NCBI GenBank assembly: GCA_963848335.1
Contig: CAWKDD010000001.1
Span: forward strand, 1 to 64,000
DNA from: Chersky-840 sp963848335
Lineage (GTDB): Bacteria > Actinomycetota > Acidimicrobiia > Acidimicrobiales > UBA8190
DNA length: 64,000 nucleotides
Direction of reading: 5' to 3'
Made by a program: the position numbers and the translations under genes. The notes beneath the pieces are model-generated. The model was not told where the DNA came from. It was given only the letters and a program-made list of their open reading frames with translations, and ran no database searches. Positions 17,191 to 26,266 of this stretch are shown here, one piece after another. The stretch's first letter is position 1; every line of letters starts with the position of its first letter.

Positions 17191-18111
17191 TCAGCCTGCT
17201 GGCGGAGTCCGATCCAAAGCCGCCCGCCATGGGGAGACGTCGAGCCCCGGGTACTGGGCGGCCATTGCGCCCACCGTCGCCTCGTTCCAGTACGCGTGTC
17301 CAGGCCGGGGAACACCGAACAAGGCCAGCTCCTCCGGTGACTTGCCGACCGCAAACGAGCGGAAGGTGGCATCGCCGCCCAGCCGCGGGAAGGCGTCATA
17401 GCCGAACCAATCAGCCTGAGCCGGCCGGAAGGCAACCACGAGCACGAAGCGGGAGGCGTCGGAGCGGGTGAAGTTGGTGCCGCGGTGCCAAACGTCGGAG
17501 CGGTACGTCAAGAGCGACCCTCGGCGGCCCGTGGCGACGACCTCACGCTCGTAAAGATCGTCGTAGGCGACAGCTGAACGGCTCCTCGGCACAAGCCGAG
17601 GCGGGGCGCAGTCCTTGTCGACGTCGGATAGATACAGGAACGATTCCAGGTGCCAGAACCCAGGCTCCATTCGGGGAGGAAGGAGCGAGTGGTTGCCGTC
17701 CTGGTGCAAAGGCTGTTCGTAGTTGACTTCCCCCGCCCACTTACCCCACACCGCGGCCTGATAGATCCGCAGGTCGTCGTCATCGAGGGCCAGACGGACG
17801 AACTCAATCAGCCGTGGATGCACAACGAGGTCATTCAAAGCTGGGCACCCTGGCTGTGGGAAGCCGCGCATACCGTTGAACTGGGTCGAGCGGAACTGGC
17901 GACCCTCCGGCGAGCCGTCACCGATGCCGGCACACCGGTTGTAGTCGGCGAAAGTGTCGGCGGCGAACAGGCGGTCCAGGTCGCCAGCTACCGCATCGAC
18001 ATCGCGCCCAGGGACCAGGCCGTCAACGAGGGCCCAGCCTTCGCTCTGCCACTGGTGCGCGCCAGCGAGCAGGCTGTCGGCCATGGGGTCAAAGGTAGAC
18101 GAGCGACTCAC
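17191..18111 (-). CDS. Phytanoyl-CoA dioxygenase (PhyH) family Fe(II)/2-oxoglutarate enzyme
   Basis: A 306-residue cupin-fold dioxygenase. The metal-binding facial triad is visible: the His-x-Asp pair in LHQDGNHSLL near residue 138, and the distal His in RSDVWHRGTNF near 209, followed by Arg residues that could hold 2-oxoglutarate. Flanking blocks such as FWHLESFLYLSDVDKDC fit PhyH. The true start may be the second Met (MADSLLAG), nine codons in. Substrates in this family range from phytanoyl-CoA to secondary metabolites and sugars, so none is assigned. It has no operon neighbours. Confidence 0.87.
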   Translation of the reverse strand: MSRSSTFDPMADSLLAGAHQWQSEGWALVDGLVPGRDVDAVAGDLDRLFAADTFADYNRCAGIGDGSPEGRQFRSTQFNGMRGFPQPGCPALNDLVVHPRLIEFVRLALDDDDLRIYQAAVWGKWAGEVNYEQPLHQDGNHSLLPPRMEPGFWHLESFLYLSDVDKDCAPPRLVPRSRSAVAYDDLYEREVVATGRRGSLLTYRSDVWHRGTNFTRSDASRFVLVVAFRPAQADWFGYDAFPRLGGDATFRSFAVGKSPEELALFGVPRPGHAYWNEATVGAMAAQYPGLDVSPWRAALDRTPPAG

Positions 18112-18539
18112 GCCAGAGATTGTTGCCCATTCGAGAGCCCTTAGTCGCCTGGCCTCTCAGCGGGGCCGGAGACACCAAGAGTGGGGGCCGAGGCCGAGAG
18201 GCCGATCGGGTCCCCCGAGTACCGATCGACCTACTGCGCCCGTCAGATGCCGATCCGGAACGGCTCTTTTCGCTCGGTCCCAGTTGAATACACATGGCGA
18301 CCGGGATCCGCGGTCTCGGGCGCCGTGAAGCGAATGAGACAGCATGAGATTCAACGTGCGCCACATCGGGAGACTCATGAGGCACCCGGAAGGCAGCGAG
18401 TACCTTGGTGGGACAACAATGTTTCGGCGGCCCGACCTTCATTTTGCGTCTCCTGGAGCCGGGGTACTTACCGGTATGTCTAAACGTTCGGACGGGTGGC
18501 CCTTCCCCAGGGCGGACCTCAAAAGGTTCGTAGGCTGCG
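18112..18539. other. Non-coding gap between divergent genes
   Basis: About 430 bases between the PhyH gene (minus) and the aminoglycoside phosphotransferase-like gene (plus). It should hold both promoters. No repeat, RNA gene or convincing operator was seen. Confidence 0.45.
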
Positions 18540-18542
18540 GTG

Positions 18543-19412
18543 ATGGACGAGGTGGCGCGAGCGTGGGCAATGGAGGCGCTCGGGGCGCGTCACGTGCGCG
18601 ACACTCGATCTCTGACCTTCGGCACCACCTCTGACTTGTGGCTCATCGTGGCCGATGACAAGCCGCTCGTGCTCAGACGATATGAGACCAACGAAATCAT
18701 CGACGTGCTTCCCAGGGTGGTCGAGTACGAGGCCATTGCGCTGACTGCGGCGCGCTCGGTCCTGGGCACCGTGGTGCCCGAGCCCATTGTCTTCGACGCC
18801 GACGGGGCGCACGCGGGTCGCCCCAGCCTCGTGATGACCTTCCTCCCCGGCACGCCAGTCATCCATGCCCTCGACCCACGACGCGTGGCATCGCCTTTAG
18901 CTCATCTGCATGCCAGCGCTGCCCCGAGCGACCTCCCTCGGTATCACCACTGGTTCGACGCCGAGAAGATCGCGGTCCCTGCCTGGACCAGGAGCCCGGG
19001 CGCTTGGGCGAAGCTGATCGAAGTTGTCCGAGGTGCACAGCCCGAGGCTCAAGACGTCTTCCTGCATCGTGACTACCACCCAGCTAATCTCCTGTGGCGC
19101 GGTGATTGCCTCAGCGGTGTTGTCGACTGGCCCTTCTCGTGTCGCGGGCCACGTGGAGTGGATGTAGCCCACACGCGGAGCAACCTTGCCCTCGTCGACG
19201 GCGTGGCGGAAGCCGACCGCTTCCTCGATGCCTACCGTGAACTCGTGCCCACCTACGTGCATCACCTCTGGTGGGATGTTGCTGACCTCTTCTCGGGAGA
19301 CGACGGGTTCTCCGGCGTCATCGCCTTCAACGCCCTCGGCGGCAATCTCGATGTCAATCTGTTGAGGACACGCGCTGATGATTGGGCCGAGGCGCTTGCG
19401 GCCATGGTGTAG
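18543..19412 (+). CDS. Aminoglycoside phosphotransferase (APH)-fold kinase
   Basis: A 289-residue kinase-like protein. The catalytic loop is FLHRDYHPANLLW at about residues 174-186 with the catalytic Asp and Asn, and the DFG-equivalent metal Asp is in GVVDWPFSC. The N-lobe Lys is not obvious; PLVLRRYE has Arg residues at the expected site. APH-fold proteins phosphorylate aminoglycosides, choline, homoserine or other alcohols, so resistance should not be assumed. A GTG directly before the ATG is an alternative start. The neighbour downstream is the broken TetR gene on the opposite strand. Confidence 0.85.
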   Translation: MDEVARAWAMEALGARHVRDTRSLTFGTTSDLWLIVADDKPLVLRRYETNEIIDVLPRVVEYEAIALTAARSVLGTVVPEPIVFDADGAHAGRPSLVMTFLPGTPVIHALDPRRVASPLAHLHASAAPSDLPRYHHWFDAEKIAVPAWTRSPGAWAKLIEVVRGAQPEAQDVFLHRDYHPANLLWRGDCLSGVVDWPFSCRGPRGVDVAHTRSNLALVDGVAEADRFLDAYRELVPTYVHHLWWDVADLFSGDDGFSGVIAFNALGGNLDVNLLRTRADDWAEALAAMV

Positions 19413-19469
19413 GCCGTCCACCGAGATCGCCTTCGGAGGTCACCACCACCTTGCGACCGGGTTGGGTGG

Positions 19470-20082
19470 TTATGGATTCCTTGGGAGCAAAGGGAGCCTG
19501 GCGGCAATACCGTCCAGCACACAACCGAGGCCGAACTCGAACCGTTCGTCTCTCGTCTCGGCCGCGTCGGGGTCGATCCCTTCGTCGAAGACCCCGAGAA
19601 CGCCCGCGAAGAGACCCGATCGTCGGAGGCTCGCCCTCCACTCCACCATGCCTGCCTCGATCTCGTCCTGGCTGCGTCCTGTCCCGGCCCGCTCCTGCTC
19701 GACATGGATCTCCCGCAATTCGTTGAGGACCGAGCCGGTTACGTAGTTCAGGACGGTCATGAGGATGTGGAGGGTGGCTCGCATCTCGATGCCAAGGCCG
19801 TCGAGACATGCCAACGAGAGCTCGACCTTCAGGAGCCCGTTCGGTCCGAGCGACGGCCAGCCCGCCATGAATCGAGTTTCCAGCGATGGAGCAGCAACGA
19901 GGAACGCTCCTGACGGGCGATCCGGGCGAGGTCATCCTTCCAGTCACCGCTCGGCCCGGCGACGTCGCCCTCACTCTCGACGGCATCGAGCATGAGGTCC
20001 GAGAGATACTCCTTACCCCCACGTGCCAATACAGCGCCGACCTTCTCACCGAGGTCATTGCCATGGAATTGGCGACGGTCAT
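19470..20082 (-). pseudogene. Degenerate TetR-family regulator gene with two frameshifts
   Basis: Read leftward from 20082, three frames hold consecutive parts of one TetR protein. The first has the end of the helix-turn-helix, SVRRSALYWHV; the second continues GKEYLSDLMLDAVE through GDWKDDLARIARQERSSLLL; the third runs from MAGWPSLGPNGLLKVEL through ATLHILMTVLNYVTGSVLNE to the stop at 19470. Frame changes are needed near 20032 and near 19875, and the first two DNA-binding helices are missing. The C-terminal ligand-binding region resembles TetR_C regulators. The gene cannot make a repressor as it stands. It faces away from the glycosyltransferase gene at 20296, which it may once have controlled. 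Confidence 0.82.
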
Positions 20083-20295
20083 GTGGTCGATCGGATTGAT
20101 CGCATTGTTCGCATTGCTGGCGGTTCATCTCTACAGGCGTAGATCTCTTCGCTGAAGGTCCCCGGGTGCCCACTCCTCGCGCCCGTATCGGCGTTCCGGC
20201 ACGGACCGGGACGCTCGGGTAGGTTCTCGACCCGGGGTGGACCAGTGAACGACGCCGGGCGGGACGACCGGGACGGGGCGGGGACGAGAGACACC

Positions 20296-21570
20296 ATGGC
20301 GCACGTACGGTCACGCCGCTTCTTGATGCCACTGTGGGACGGAGGTGGGAACATCCCACCCGAGCTGGGCGTGGCCCAGAGGATGATCGAGGCCGGCCAC
20401 ACAGTGCACGTGCTGGCCGACCCGACCGTGCAGGGCGCGGCGGAAGCCGTGGGCTGCGCGTTTACTCCGTGGCGACGCGCACCGCACCGCGTCTCCCTCG
20501 ATCCTTCCGAGGACCTAATCAAGGACTGGGAGACCAAGAACCCGCTGGTCATGTTGGGCCGGGCCCGCGACCGGTTCATCGCCGGGCCGGCTGCCGAATT
20601 CGCGGCGGACACCGCAGAGACGATCGACAGCTTCGGTCCCGACGTCGTCGTGCCCGATGCCTTCCTGTTCGGGTCGATCATCGCCGCGCAGGGGGCGTCG
20701 TTGCCCGTGGCGCTGCTCGTGCCGAACATCTGGATCATGCCTTCACGCGGCACCCCGCCGATGGGGCCCGGCTTCGCGCCCGCCAAGACGGTCCTCGGCC
20801 GGGCGCGCGACGCGGCCATGCTGGCGGTGGTCAACCGTCTGTTTCGCGCCGGCCTGGCTCCGGTGAACGCGGCTCGCGCCGCGCACGGGTTGGCCCCCCT
20901 GTCCTCGTTCTACGACCAGGCCCTGGACGTCGACCGCATCATGGTGTTGACCAGCCCGACATTCGACTACGCCGCTCCCCTGGTGCCGGCCAACGTCCGC
21001 TATGTCGGTCCGATCCTGGACGATCCTGGATGGGCACAACCGTGGACCTCTCCGTGGGACGCCACCGACCGACGCCCCGTCGTGCTGGTCGGCTTCAGCT
21101 CTACCTACCAGAACCAGGGACCCGTCCTGCGCCGAGTCGTCGAGGCACTGTCCACACTCCCGGTGCGGGCTGTCGTGACCGTGGGCCAGATGCTCGGCGC
21201 CGACGAAGTCCGCTCGCACCACAACGTCGTCGTCGTCGGCTCCGCCCCCCACACACGGATCCTCGCCGAGGCTTCGGTCGCCGTGTCCCACTGTGGGCAC
21301 GGCACCACGATGAAGACCCTGGCGGCCGGAGTGCCCATGGTGTGCATCCCGATGGGTCGCGACCAGAACGACACCGCGGCACGCGTCGTATACCACGGCG
21401 CCGGGGTCCGGCTGTCGCCTAACGCGTCGCCGGCCAAGATCCGGACGGCGGTGCAGTCGGTGCTCGGCGACGCCCGCATGCGCGCCAATGCCTCGCGCCT
21501 GGCCGCAGCCATCGCCGACGAGTCCGGAACCACCGATCTCGTGGGCGAGCTCGAGGCCCTGGCACGGTGA
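20296..21570 (+). CDS. GT1 (MGT-type) UDP-glycosyltransferase
   Basis: A GT-B fold glycosyltransferase of about 424 residues. The N-terminal acceptor domain opens RRFLMPLWDGGGNIPPELGV, and the C-terminal donor domain has VVLVGFSSTYQNQG and the PSPG-like block VSHCGHGTTMKTLAAGVP followed by PMGRDQNDTAARV. These fit macrolide-type transferases that move a sugar from a nucleotide donor to a small lipophilic acceptor. A GTG at 20245 with GGGTGG nearby is an alternative start and would add 17 polar residues. No biosynthetic cluster surrounds it, so the acceptor is unknown; it could equally act in detoxification. Confidence 0.9.
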   Translation: MAHVRSRRFLMPLWDGGGNIPPELGVAQRMIEAGHTVHVLADPTVQGAAEAVGCAFTPWRRAPHRVSLDPSEDLIKDWETKNPLVMLGRARDRFIAGPAAEFAADTAETIDSFGPDVVVPDAFLFGSIIAAQGASLPVALLVPNIWIMPSRGTPPMGPGFAPAKTVLGRARDAAMLAVVNRLFRAGLAPVNAARAAHGLAPLSSFYDQALDVDRIMVLTSPTFDYAAPLVPANVRYVGPILDDPGWAQPWTSPWDATDRRPVVLVGFSSTYQNQGPVLRRVVEALSTLPVRAVVTVGQMLGADEVRSHHNVVVVGSAPHTRILAEASVAVSHCGHGTTMKTLAAGVPMVCIPMGRDQNDTAARVVYHGAGVRLSPNASPAKIRTAVQSVLGDARMRANASRLAAAIADESGTTDLVGELEALAR

Positions 21571-21672
21571 CCCTGCCGGGTGAGGGGGGTAGCGTGGCGG
21601 CCGAGGCCATGACGGGCCCGACCGACACGAGCGGCGCGCTTTGGCGTCACCGACCCGGAAACGAGGTTTCAC

Positions 21673-22128
21673 ATGGATCTGGTGGGCGCCCTCGACGAAG
21701 CCCGGGACGAGGTCTTGTACGACGCGTCCGAGGCTTTGCGGCGTGCGCACCTCGCGCACTACGAGGCTTCGGGCTCCGAGACCTCCAACCGCCGCCTGGC
21801 GGACCTGTTCGGCCTGGTCGTCGAATGCCTGAACGAGCGGACCCTCGGACCCATGTCCCGGTACGTCGAACACGTCGCCGAAGAGCGCTTCAGCGCCGGG
21901 TTCGACATCGGGGAGGTGCAGACCGCCTTCAACGTGTTGGAGGAGGCGATCTGGCGAGTGGTCATCCCTCGGGTTCCCCCTGAGGAGCTCGCCGAGTCCG
22001 CCGGGCTCATCGGTACGGTCCTCGGAGCGGGGAAGGACACCCTGGCGCGGGTCTGGGTGTCCATCGCCACCAGCCAGCATGTTCCCTCACTGGATCTCAC
22101 GGCACTCTTCGAAGGTGCGGGCAGCTGA
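21673..22128 (+). CDS. All-helical protein resembling the RsbRD N-terminal domain
   Basis: A 151-residue soluble helical protein. The central region RYVEHVAEERFSAGFDIGEV, followed by QTAFNVLEEAIWRVVIPRV, resembles the RsbT co-antagonist N-terminal (RsbRD_N) sensory fold, in which a helical bundle precedes a STAS domain or kinase; here it stands alone. The assignment rests on pattern only. It lies 102 bases after the glycosyltransferase on the same strand and ends convergently with the SDR gene. A stand-alone sensor or adaptor is a possible role. Confidence 0.6.
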   Translation: MDLVGALDEARDEVLYDASEALRRAHLAHYEASGSETSNRRLADLFGLVVECLNERTLGPMSRYVEHVAEERFSAGFDIGEVQTAFNVLEEAIWRVVIPRVPPEELAESAGLIGTVLGAGKDTLARVWVSIATSQHVPSLDLTALFEGAGS

Positions 22129-22154
22129 CCCCGGCGTTGGGCGCCGACCCCGGG

Positions 22155-23006
22155 TCACGCCCCGGGACCGGGGCCGCGATCGCGGTCGGGCCCGATTCCC
22201 TCGAGGAGGGATCGGCCTGTCAGCGTGAACATGGTCTCGTCGTCGGACCGGCGCCACAGTTCCAAGAGCCCCATGGACAGCGGGTCACACCCGTAGCGCA
22301 TGGGCCCGGCGTCGTCGAGGATCGCATCCACGATCCGGACCGCCGCCTCCCTCGGTGCCACCACCATGGGGTCGGCGGCCTCTTTGCGCAACGTGGCGGC
22401 CACCTCGGCCATGGGCCGGTAGCGCCCGAACCGAGTCGCGGACGGCTCGCCCGTACTCAGTTTGAACATGTCGGTGTCGATGGGGCCCGGCATGATCTCC
22501 ACCACCCGTATCCCCGACGGCGCCACCTCCACCCGGAGGCTGTCCCCGAACGCGGAGACGGCGGCCTTGGTGGCTCGATATGCGGAGTAGAAGGGCACAC
22601 TGGCGAGGATCGACGACGACGTGACGTTGCACACCACCGATGGCTGATTGGCGCGCAGCGTCGGGATGGCGGCCATGGTGAGACCGACCGTGCCGAGGAC
22701 GTTCGTTTCGAACAGCTTCCTCCAGTCCTCCAGGTCGCCGTGCTCGACGGGTAGATAGTCCGTATCGATGCCGGCGTTGTTCACCAGTACCCGGAGATCA
22801 CCGGGCAGTTCGTAGGTCCCATGATCGGTGACGTCCAGTACAGCGACCTCGAGCCGGCCGCTCGTTGCGCCGGGGAGGTCGTCGCCGGCAGACGGGTCGC
22901 GCATGGTGGCCACCGTGTCGAAGCCTCGATCCGCCAGCTCGATGGCGACCGCTCTCCCGATGCCGCGGCTGGCGCCGGTGACGAGCGCACTTCCTGTCGG
23001 GTTCAT
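22155..23006 (-). CDS. Short-chain dehydrogenase/reductase (SDR)
   Basis: A 283-residue classical SDR. It has the nucleotide-binding TGASRGIG at 10-17, NNAG at 76-79, active-site Ser at 130-132 and Tyr143/Lys147 in the YRATK motif; PGPIDTDMF follows. It should oxidise or reduce an alcohol or ketone with NAD(P)(H). The residue after the second strand is Arg36, with no acidic residue there, which slightly favours NADP. ATG 23006 follows GAGGGAG. The gene begins eight bases after the stop of the MFS gene, so the two are one operon. Confidence 0.9.
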   Translation of the reverse strand: MNPTGSALVTGASRGIGRAVAIELADRGFDTVATMRDPSAGDDLPGATSGRLEVAVLDVTDHGTYELPGDLRVLVNNAGIDTDYLPVEHGDLEDWRKLFETNVLGTVGLTMAAIPTLRANQPSVVCNVTSSSILASVPFYSAYRATKAAVSAFGDSLRVEVAPSGIRVVEIMPGPIDTDMFKLSTGEPSATRFGRYRPMAEVAATLRKEAADPMVVAPREAAVRIVDAILDDAGPMRYGCDPLSMGLLELWRRSDDETMFTLTGRSLLEGIGPDRDRGPGPGA

Positions 23007-23013
23007 CGCTCCC

Positions 23014-24477
23014 TCAACCCTCGGTGATCGTCCCACCTGCCAGCAGGGCCAGTTCTGCGTTCTGCAGATGGGGCTCGTGGTCGGCGTCGGCTCTGGCTGA
23101 GGTGGACGACGGGATGAAGGCGGCGGCGACGACCGCCACCACCGTCATGGCGGCCAGGAAGGCGAAGCCCTTCGTGTACCCCGAGGCCGCCGGAAGCCCG
23201 TCGGCGCGCAGACCCGACGTGACGATGCTCGACATGACAGCTGCGCCGATGGCACCACCGATGGTCCGGATGTTGGCGTTCATGCCGCTGGCGACCCCGG
23301 TCTGGCCCGAGGGCACGGCCTGGACGATGAGGTTGGACATGGCGGAGAAGGCGAGTCCCAGGCCCACCCCGAGCAGGGTGCTGGCCGTGTAGATCTCCCA
23401 CTCCTGGGTATGGGCGAAGGCCAGGATGAGATACGAACCGGACGACACGATCGACCCGATGATCACTGCCGACTTGGATCCGATGGCGGCCGCGATCCGG
23501 CCGGACAACAGCCCGAAGAAGAACATCGTCACGGTCAGGGGCAGCAGGAAGAGGCCCGACTGGATGATGTCGGCTCCGAATCCGTAACCCGCCGATCTCG
23601 GCGTCTGCAGGAATTCGGGAAGAAAGGCCATCACCGAGTACATGCCGATACCGAAGAGGAAGGCGACCAGATTGTTGGTCCACACCGCCGCGGCCCGCAT
23701 CATCTTCATGTCGATGAGAGGCTGCCGCGCTCGGGATTCCACGAGGATCCACGCCACCCCGATCACCACCGCCGCAGCGATCAGCCCGATGACCTTGCCC
23801 GACGCCCATCCCCATGTGGGGGCCTCGCTGACACCGACGAGAAGGACGACCAGCCAGCCCGAGAGCAAGACCGCCGCCAACCAGCTGATTCGTCCCGGGG
23901 TGCGCACCGGCGACTCGGGAACCAGCAGGTGAGCGCAGACCGCCGCGATCACGGTGATCACCAACGGGATCCAGAACAGCCAGTGGTAGTCGAGATGGCT
24001 GACGATCGGTCCAGCCAGGACGATGCCCGCACCGCCCCCGACGGCGGCCATGGCGGCCACGACCCCGACCCCGGTGGCCACCCTGGCCGGCGGGAACTCG
24101 TCTCGGATGATCCCGAACGACAGAGGGAGGACCGCACCTCCGATGCCCTGGACCACGCGGCCCAGGATCAGCAGTCCGATCGATTGGGACAGCCCTGCCA
24201 CGACCGAACCGAGTGCCAGGGCGGCGAGCGTGACCACGAGCATGCGCTCCTTGCCGACCATGTCTCCCACCCGCCCGAGAATGGGCGTGAAGACCGAAGC
24301 GGACAAGAGGTAGGCGGTCAGCACCCAGGTCACGGCGCTCTGGGATGTGTGCAGGTCGTGTTGGATCGTCGGAAGCACCGGCAGCACGAGCGACTGGAGG
24401 AGCGCGTAGGCCGACACGCCGAGCAGCAGCACGGCGAAGGTGGCCCTGTAGCTCGCCCGTTCGAGCGATCTGGTCAT
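23014..24477 (-). CDS. MFS drug transporter, DHA2 (14-helix EmrB/QacA) family
   Basis: A 487-residue integral membrane antiporter with about 14 transmembrane segments. Motif A is GRVGDMVGKERM after helix 2, and the antiporter motif C region is GAGIVLAGPIVSH in helix 5, both typical of drug:H+ antiporters. ATG 24477 has AAGGGA upstream; a longer frame to 24528 lacks membrane character. It is the first gene of a pair with the SDR, which may modify the exported compound or simply be co-transcribed. No local regulator remains, apart from the broken TetR gene about 3 kb away. Confidence 0.92.
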   Translation of the reverse strand: MTRSLERASYRATFAVLLLGVSAYALLQSLVLPVLPTIQHDLHTSQSAVTWVLTAYLLSASVFTPILGRVGDMVGKERMLVVTLAALALGSVVAGLSQSIGLLILGRVVQGIGGAVLPLSFGIIRDEFPPARVATGVGVVAAMAAVGGGAGIVLAGPIVSHLDYHWLFWIPLVITVIAAVCAHLLVPESPVRTPGRISWLAAVLLSGWLVVLLVGVSEAPTWGWASGKVIGLIAAAVVIGVAWILVESRARQPLIDMKMMRAAAVWTNNLVAFLFGIGMYSVMAFLPEFLQTPRSAGYGFGADIIQSGLFLLPLTVTMFFFGLLSGRIAAAIGSKSAVIIGSIVSSGSYLILAFAHTQEWEIYTASTLLGVGLGLAFSAMSNLIVQAVPSGQTGVASGMNANIRTIGGAIGAAVMSSIVTSGLRADGLPAASGYTKGFAFLAAMTVVAVVAAAFIPSSTSARADADHEPHLQNAELALLAGGTITEG

Positions 24478-24675
24478 GAAGTCCCTTGGTTCATCGGCAC
24501 GTGCACATCGACAGGTGGACGGACCCACCGTTCGGGCGCTCCACTATAAGCGGAACACGCGCTCCGTATTCGCGTCGTCCTCGGTGGCGGCGGATCGTCC
24601 CTGGGCTACCGTGATGCGGTCAGCCGGCCCGGGGGCGTCGACCGGGTGGCGAGATCGACAGAGGGGGACGATGTG

Positions 24676-26103
24676 ATGCGATTCTCCGCCCTTAGCCCCG
24701 GTCCGGCGGCATGTGCCCCGGCCCGGCGCCTCGGATTGGCCCTGGCCTTGGGGCTGGCGTCGACAGTCATCGCGACGGGGATCGCACCGGCTGCCGCTTT
24801 CGCCGGTGGTGGTTCGGGGTCGAACTGGCTCGTCTATCACGGCAATCCCAGCGGATCGGGTGCCGCGGCAGGGTCGTCGTCGTTCCACGGTGCGACGAAA
24901 GCCTGGACGTCGCCCGCCCTTCGGGGTCAGATCTTCGGTGAGCCCCTGGTGGTGGGCAACGAGGTGATCGTGGCCACCGAGACCGACAAGGTGTACGCCT
25001 TGAACGCCACGGGTGGGGGCAAGATCCTGTGGTCGACACAGGTCGGGGTACCCGTGTCCGCCCACTCGTTGCCCTGTGGCGACATCCGCCCGAAGGTGGG
25101 GATCACCTCGACGCCGGTCATCGACCCCACACGGTCGGAGGTGTTCGTCGTCGCCGACGAGCGCGCCCGAGGGACGATCTCCCACCACCTCGTCGGTCTG
25201 GCCTTGTCCTCCGGAAAGGTCCTCCTCGACGAGATCGTCGACCCGCCCGGTTCGACCCCTGCGGCCCAACTCCAACGGGCGGCTCTCACCTTGGACGATG
25301 GCCAGGTGATCATCGCCTCGGGGGGCAATGCAGGGGACTGCTCGACGTACCACGGGCGCGTGGTGGCGGTCCCCGAGGCGGGCGGCGCACTCCGCACCTT
25401 CGCGGTCGACCCGAGCCCGGGCAACAACCAGGGAGCGATCTGGATGGGAGGAGCGGCGCCCGTCGTCGACAGCTCCGGGAACATCTGGGTGGCCTCGGGC
25501 AACGGGTCGAACACCTCGGGACCCTCTCCCGACTACGGCGACTCGGTCATTGAGCTCTCCCCGACGCTCGAACCACTGCAGTTCTTTGCCCCCTCGACAT
25601 GGGCGACCGACAACGCCAGCGACTTCGACCTCGGCTCCTCGGCCCCGGCGATCCTGCCCGACGGTTTGGTGCTCCAGATCGGGAAGTCGCAGACGGCCTA
25701 CCTTCTCGATCAGTCCGCACTCGGAGGGGTGGGGGGACAACTGACCGAACTGGGGTCGGTCTGCGGCGCCGACGTCGACGGTGGCGATGCGTTCGTCGGG
25801 CAGGTCGTCTACCTCCCCTGCTTGAACGGGGTCATGGCGATGAAAGTGCAGGCATCCCCGCCGGCGCTGACCGTGCAGTGGACCACGTCCAGCGCGTCGG
25901 GTCCGCCCATCGTGGCTGATGGCCTCGTGTGGACCATCGATCGCAGCGGGCGCCTGTACGGGCTGAACCCGCTGACGGGCACGACCACGGTGCAACTCAA
26001 GATCGGTGCGGTCGCCAACCACTTCCCGACCCCTTCGGTGGGAGATGGGCTTCTCCTGGCCGCCTCTGCCAACCGCGTATACGCATTCACGCTGACGCCC
26101 TAG
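24676..26103 (+). CDS. Secreted PQQ-like beta-propeller repeat protein
   Basis: A 475-residue exported propeller. A long signal peptide (about residues 1-45, ending AAAFA) is followed by NWLVYHGNPSGSG and repeated blades of the pyrrolo-quinoline-type repeat: EPLVVGNEVIVATETDKVYA, STPVIDPTRSEVFVVAD, GLVWTIDRSGRLYGLNPLTG. There is no obvious PQQ ligand set, so a scaffold or binding role is more likely than a dehydrogenase. The protein at 52046 is a clear paralog over its first 450 residues. ATG 24676 has a GGGGGA ribosome binding site; a GTG is directly before it. It is divergent from the MFS gene across 198 bases. Confidence 0.88.
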   Translation: MRFSALSPGPAACAPARRLGLALALGLASTVIATGIAPAAAFAGGGSGSNWLVYHGNPSGSGAAAGSSSFHGATKAWTSPALRGQIFGEPLVVGNEVIVATETDKVYALNATGGGKILWSTQVGVPVSAHSLPCGDIRPKVGITSTPVIDPTRSEVFVVADERARGTISHHLVGLALSSGKVLLDEIVDPPGSTPAAQLQRAALTLDDGQVIIASGGNAGDCSTYHGRVVAVPEAGGALRTFAVDPSPGNNQGAIWMGGAAPVVDSSGNIWVASGNGSNTSGPSPDYGDSVIELSPTLEPLQFFAPSTWATDNASDFDLGSSAPAILPDGLVLQIGKSQTAYLLDQSALGGVGGQLTELGSVCGADVDGGDAFVGQVVYLPCLNGVMAMKVQASPPALTVQWTTSSASGPPIVADGLVWTIDRSGRLYGLNPLTGTTTVQLKIGAVANHFPTPSVGDGLLLAASANRVYAFTLTP

Positions 26104-26266
26104 GGACCAGGCGCCGCAGGGATCCGGCGGCCCGGCCGGCACGGGGAGGCCTTGAGCGGCCTCGAACGGGCCGGGCTTCGGGTTCCGTTGACATCGATCG
26201 GCCCGTGGCACGAGACTGACTGGGGGATGGAGGTCCGTTCCAACGGGCCGGGGGGGCAAAGCTCAG

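Noticed and set aside
18543..19412. Aminoglycoside resistance gene
   Set aside because: The APH fold also covers choline, homoserine and other kinases; nothing in the sequence or neighbours points to aminoglycosides.
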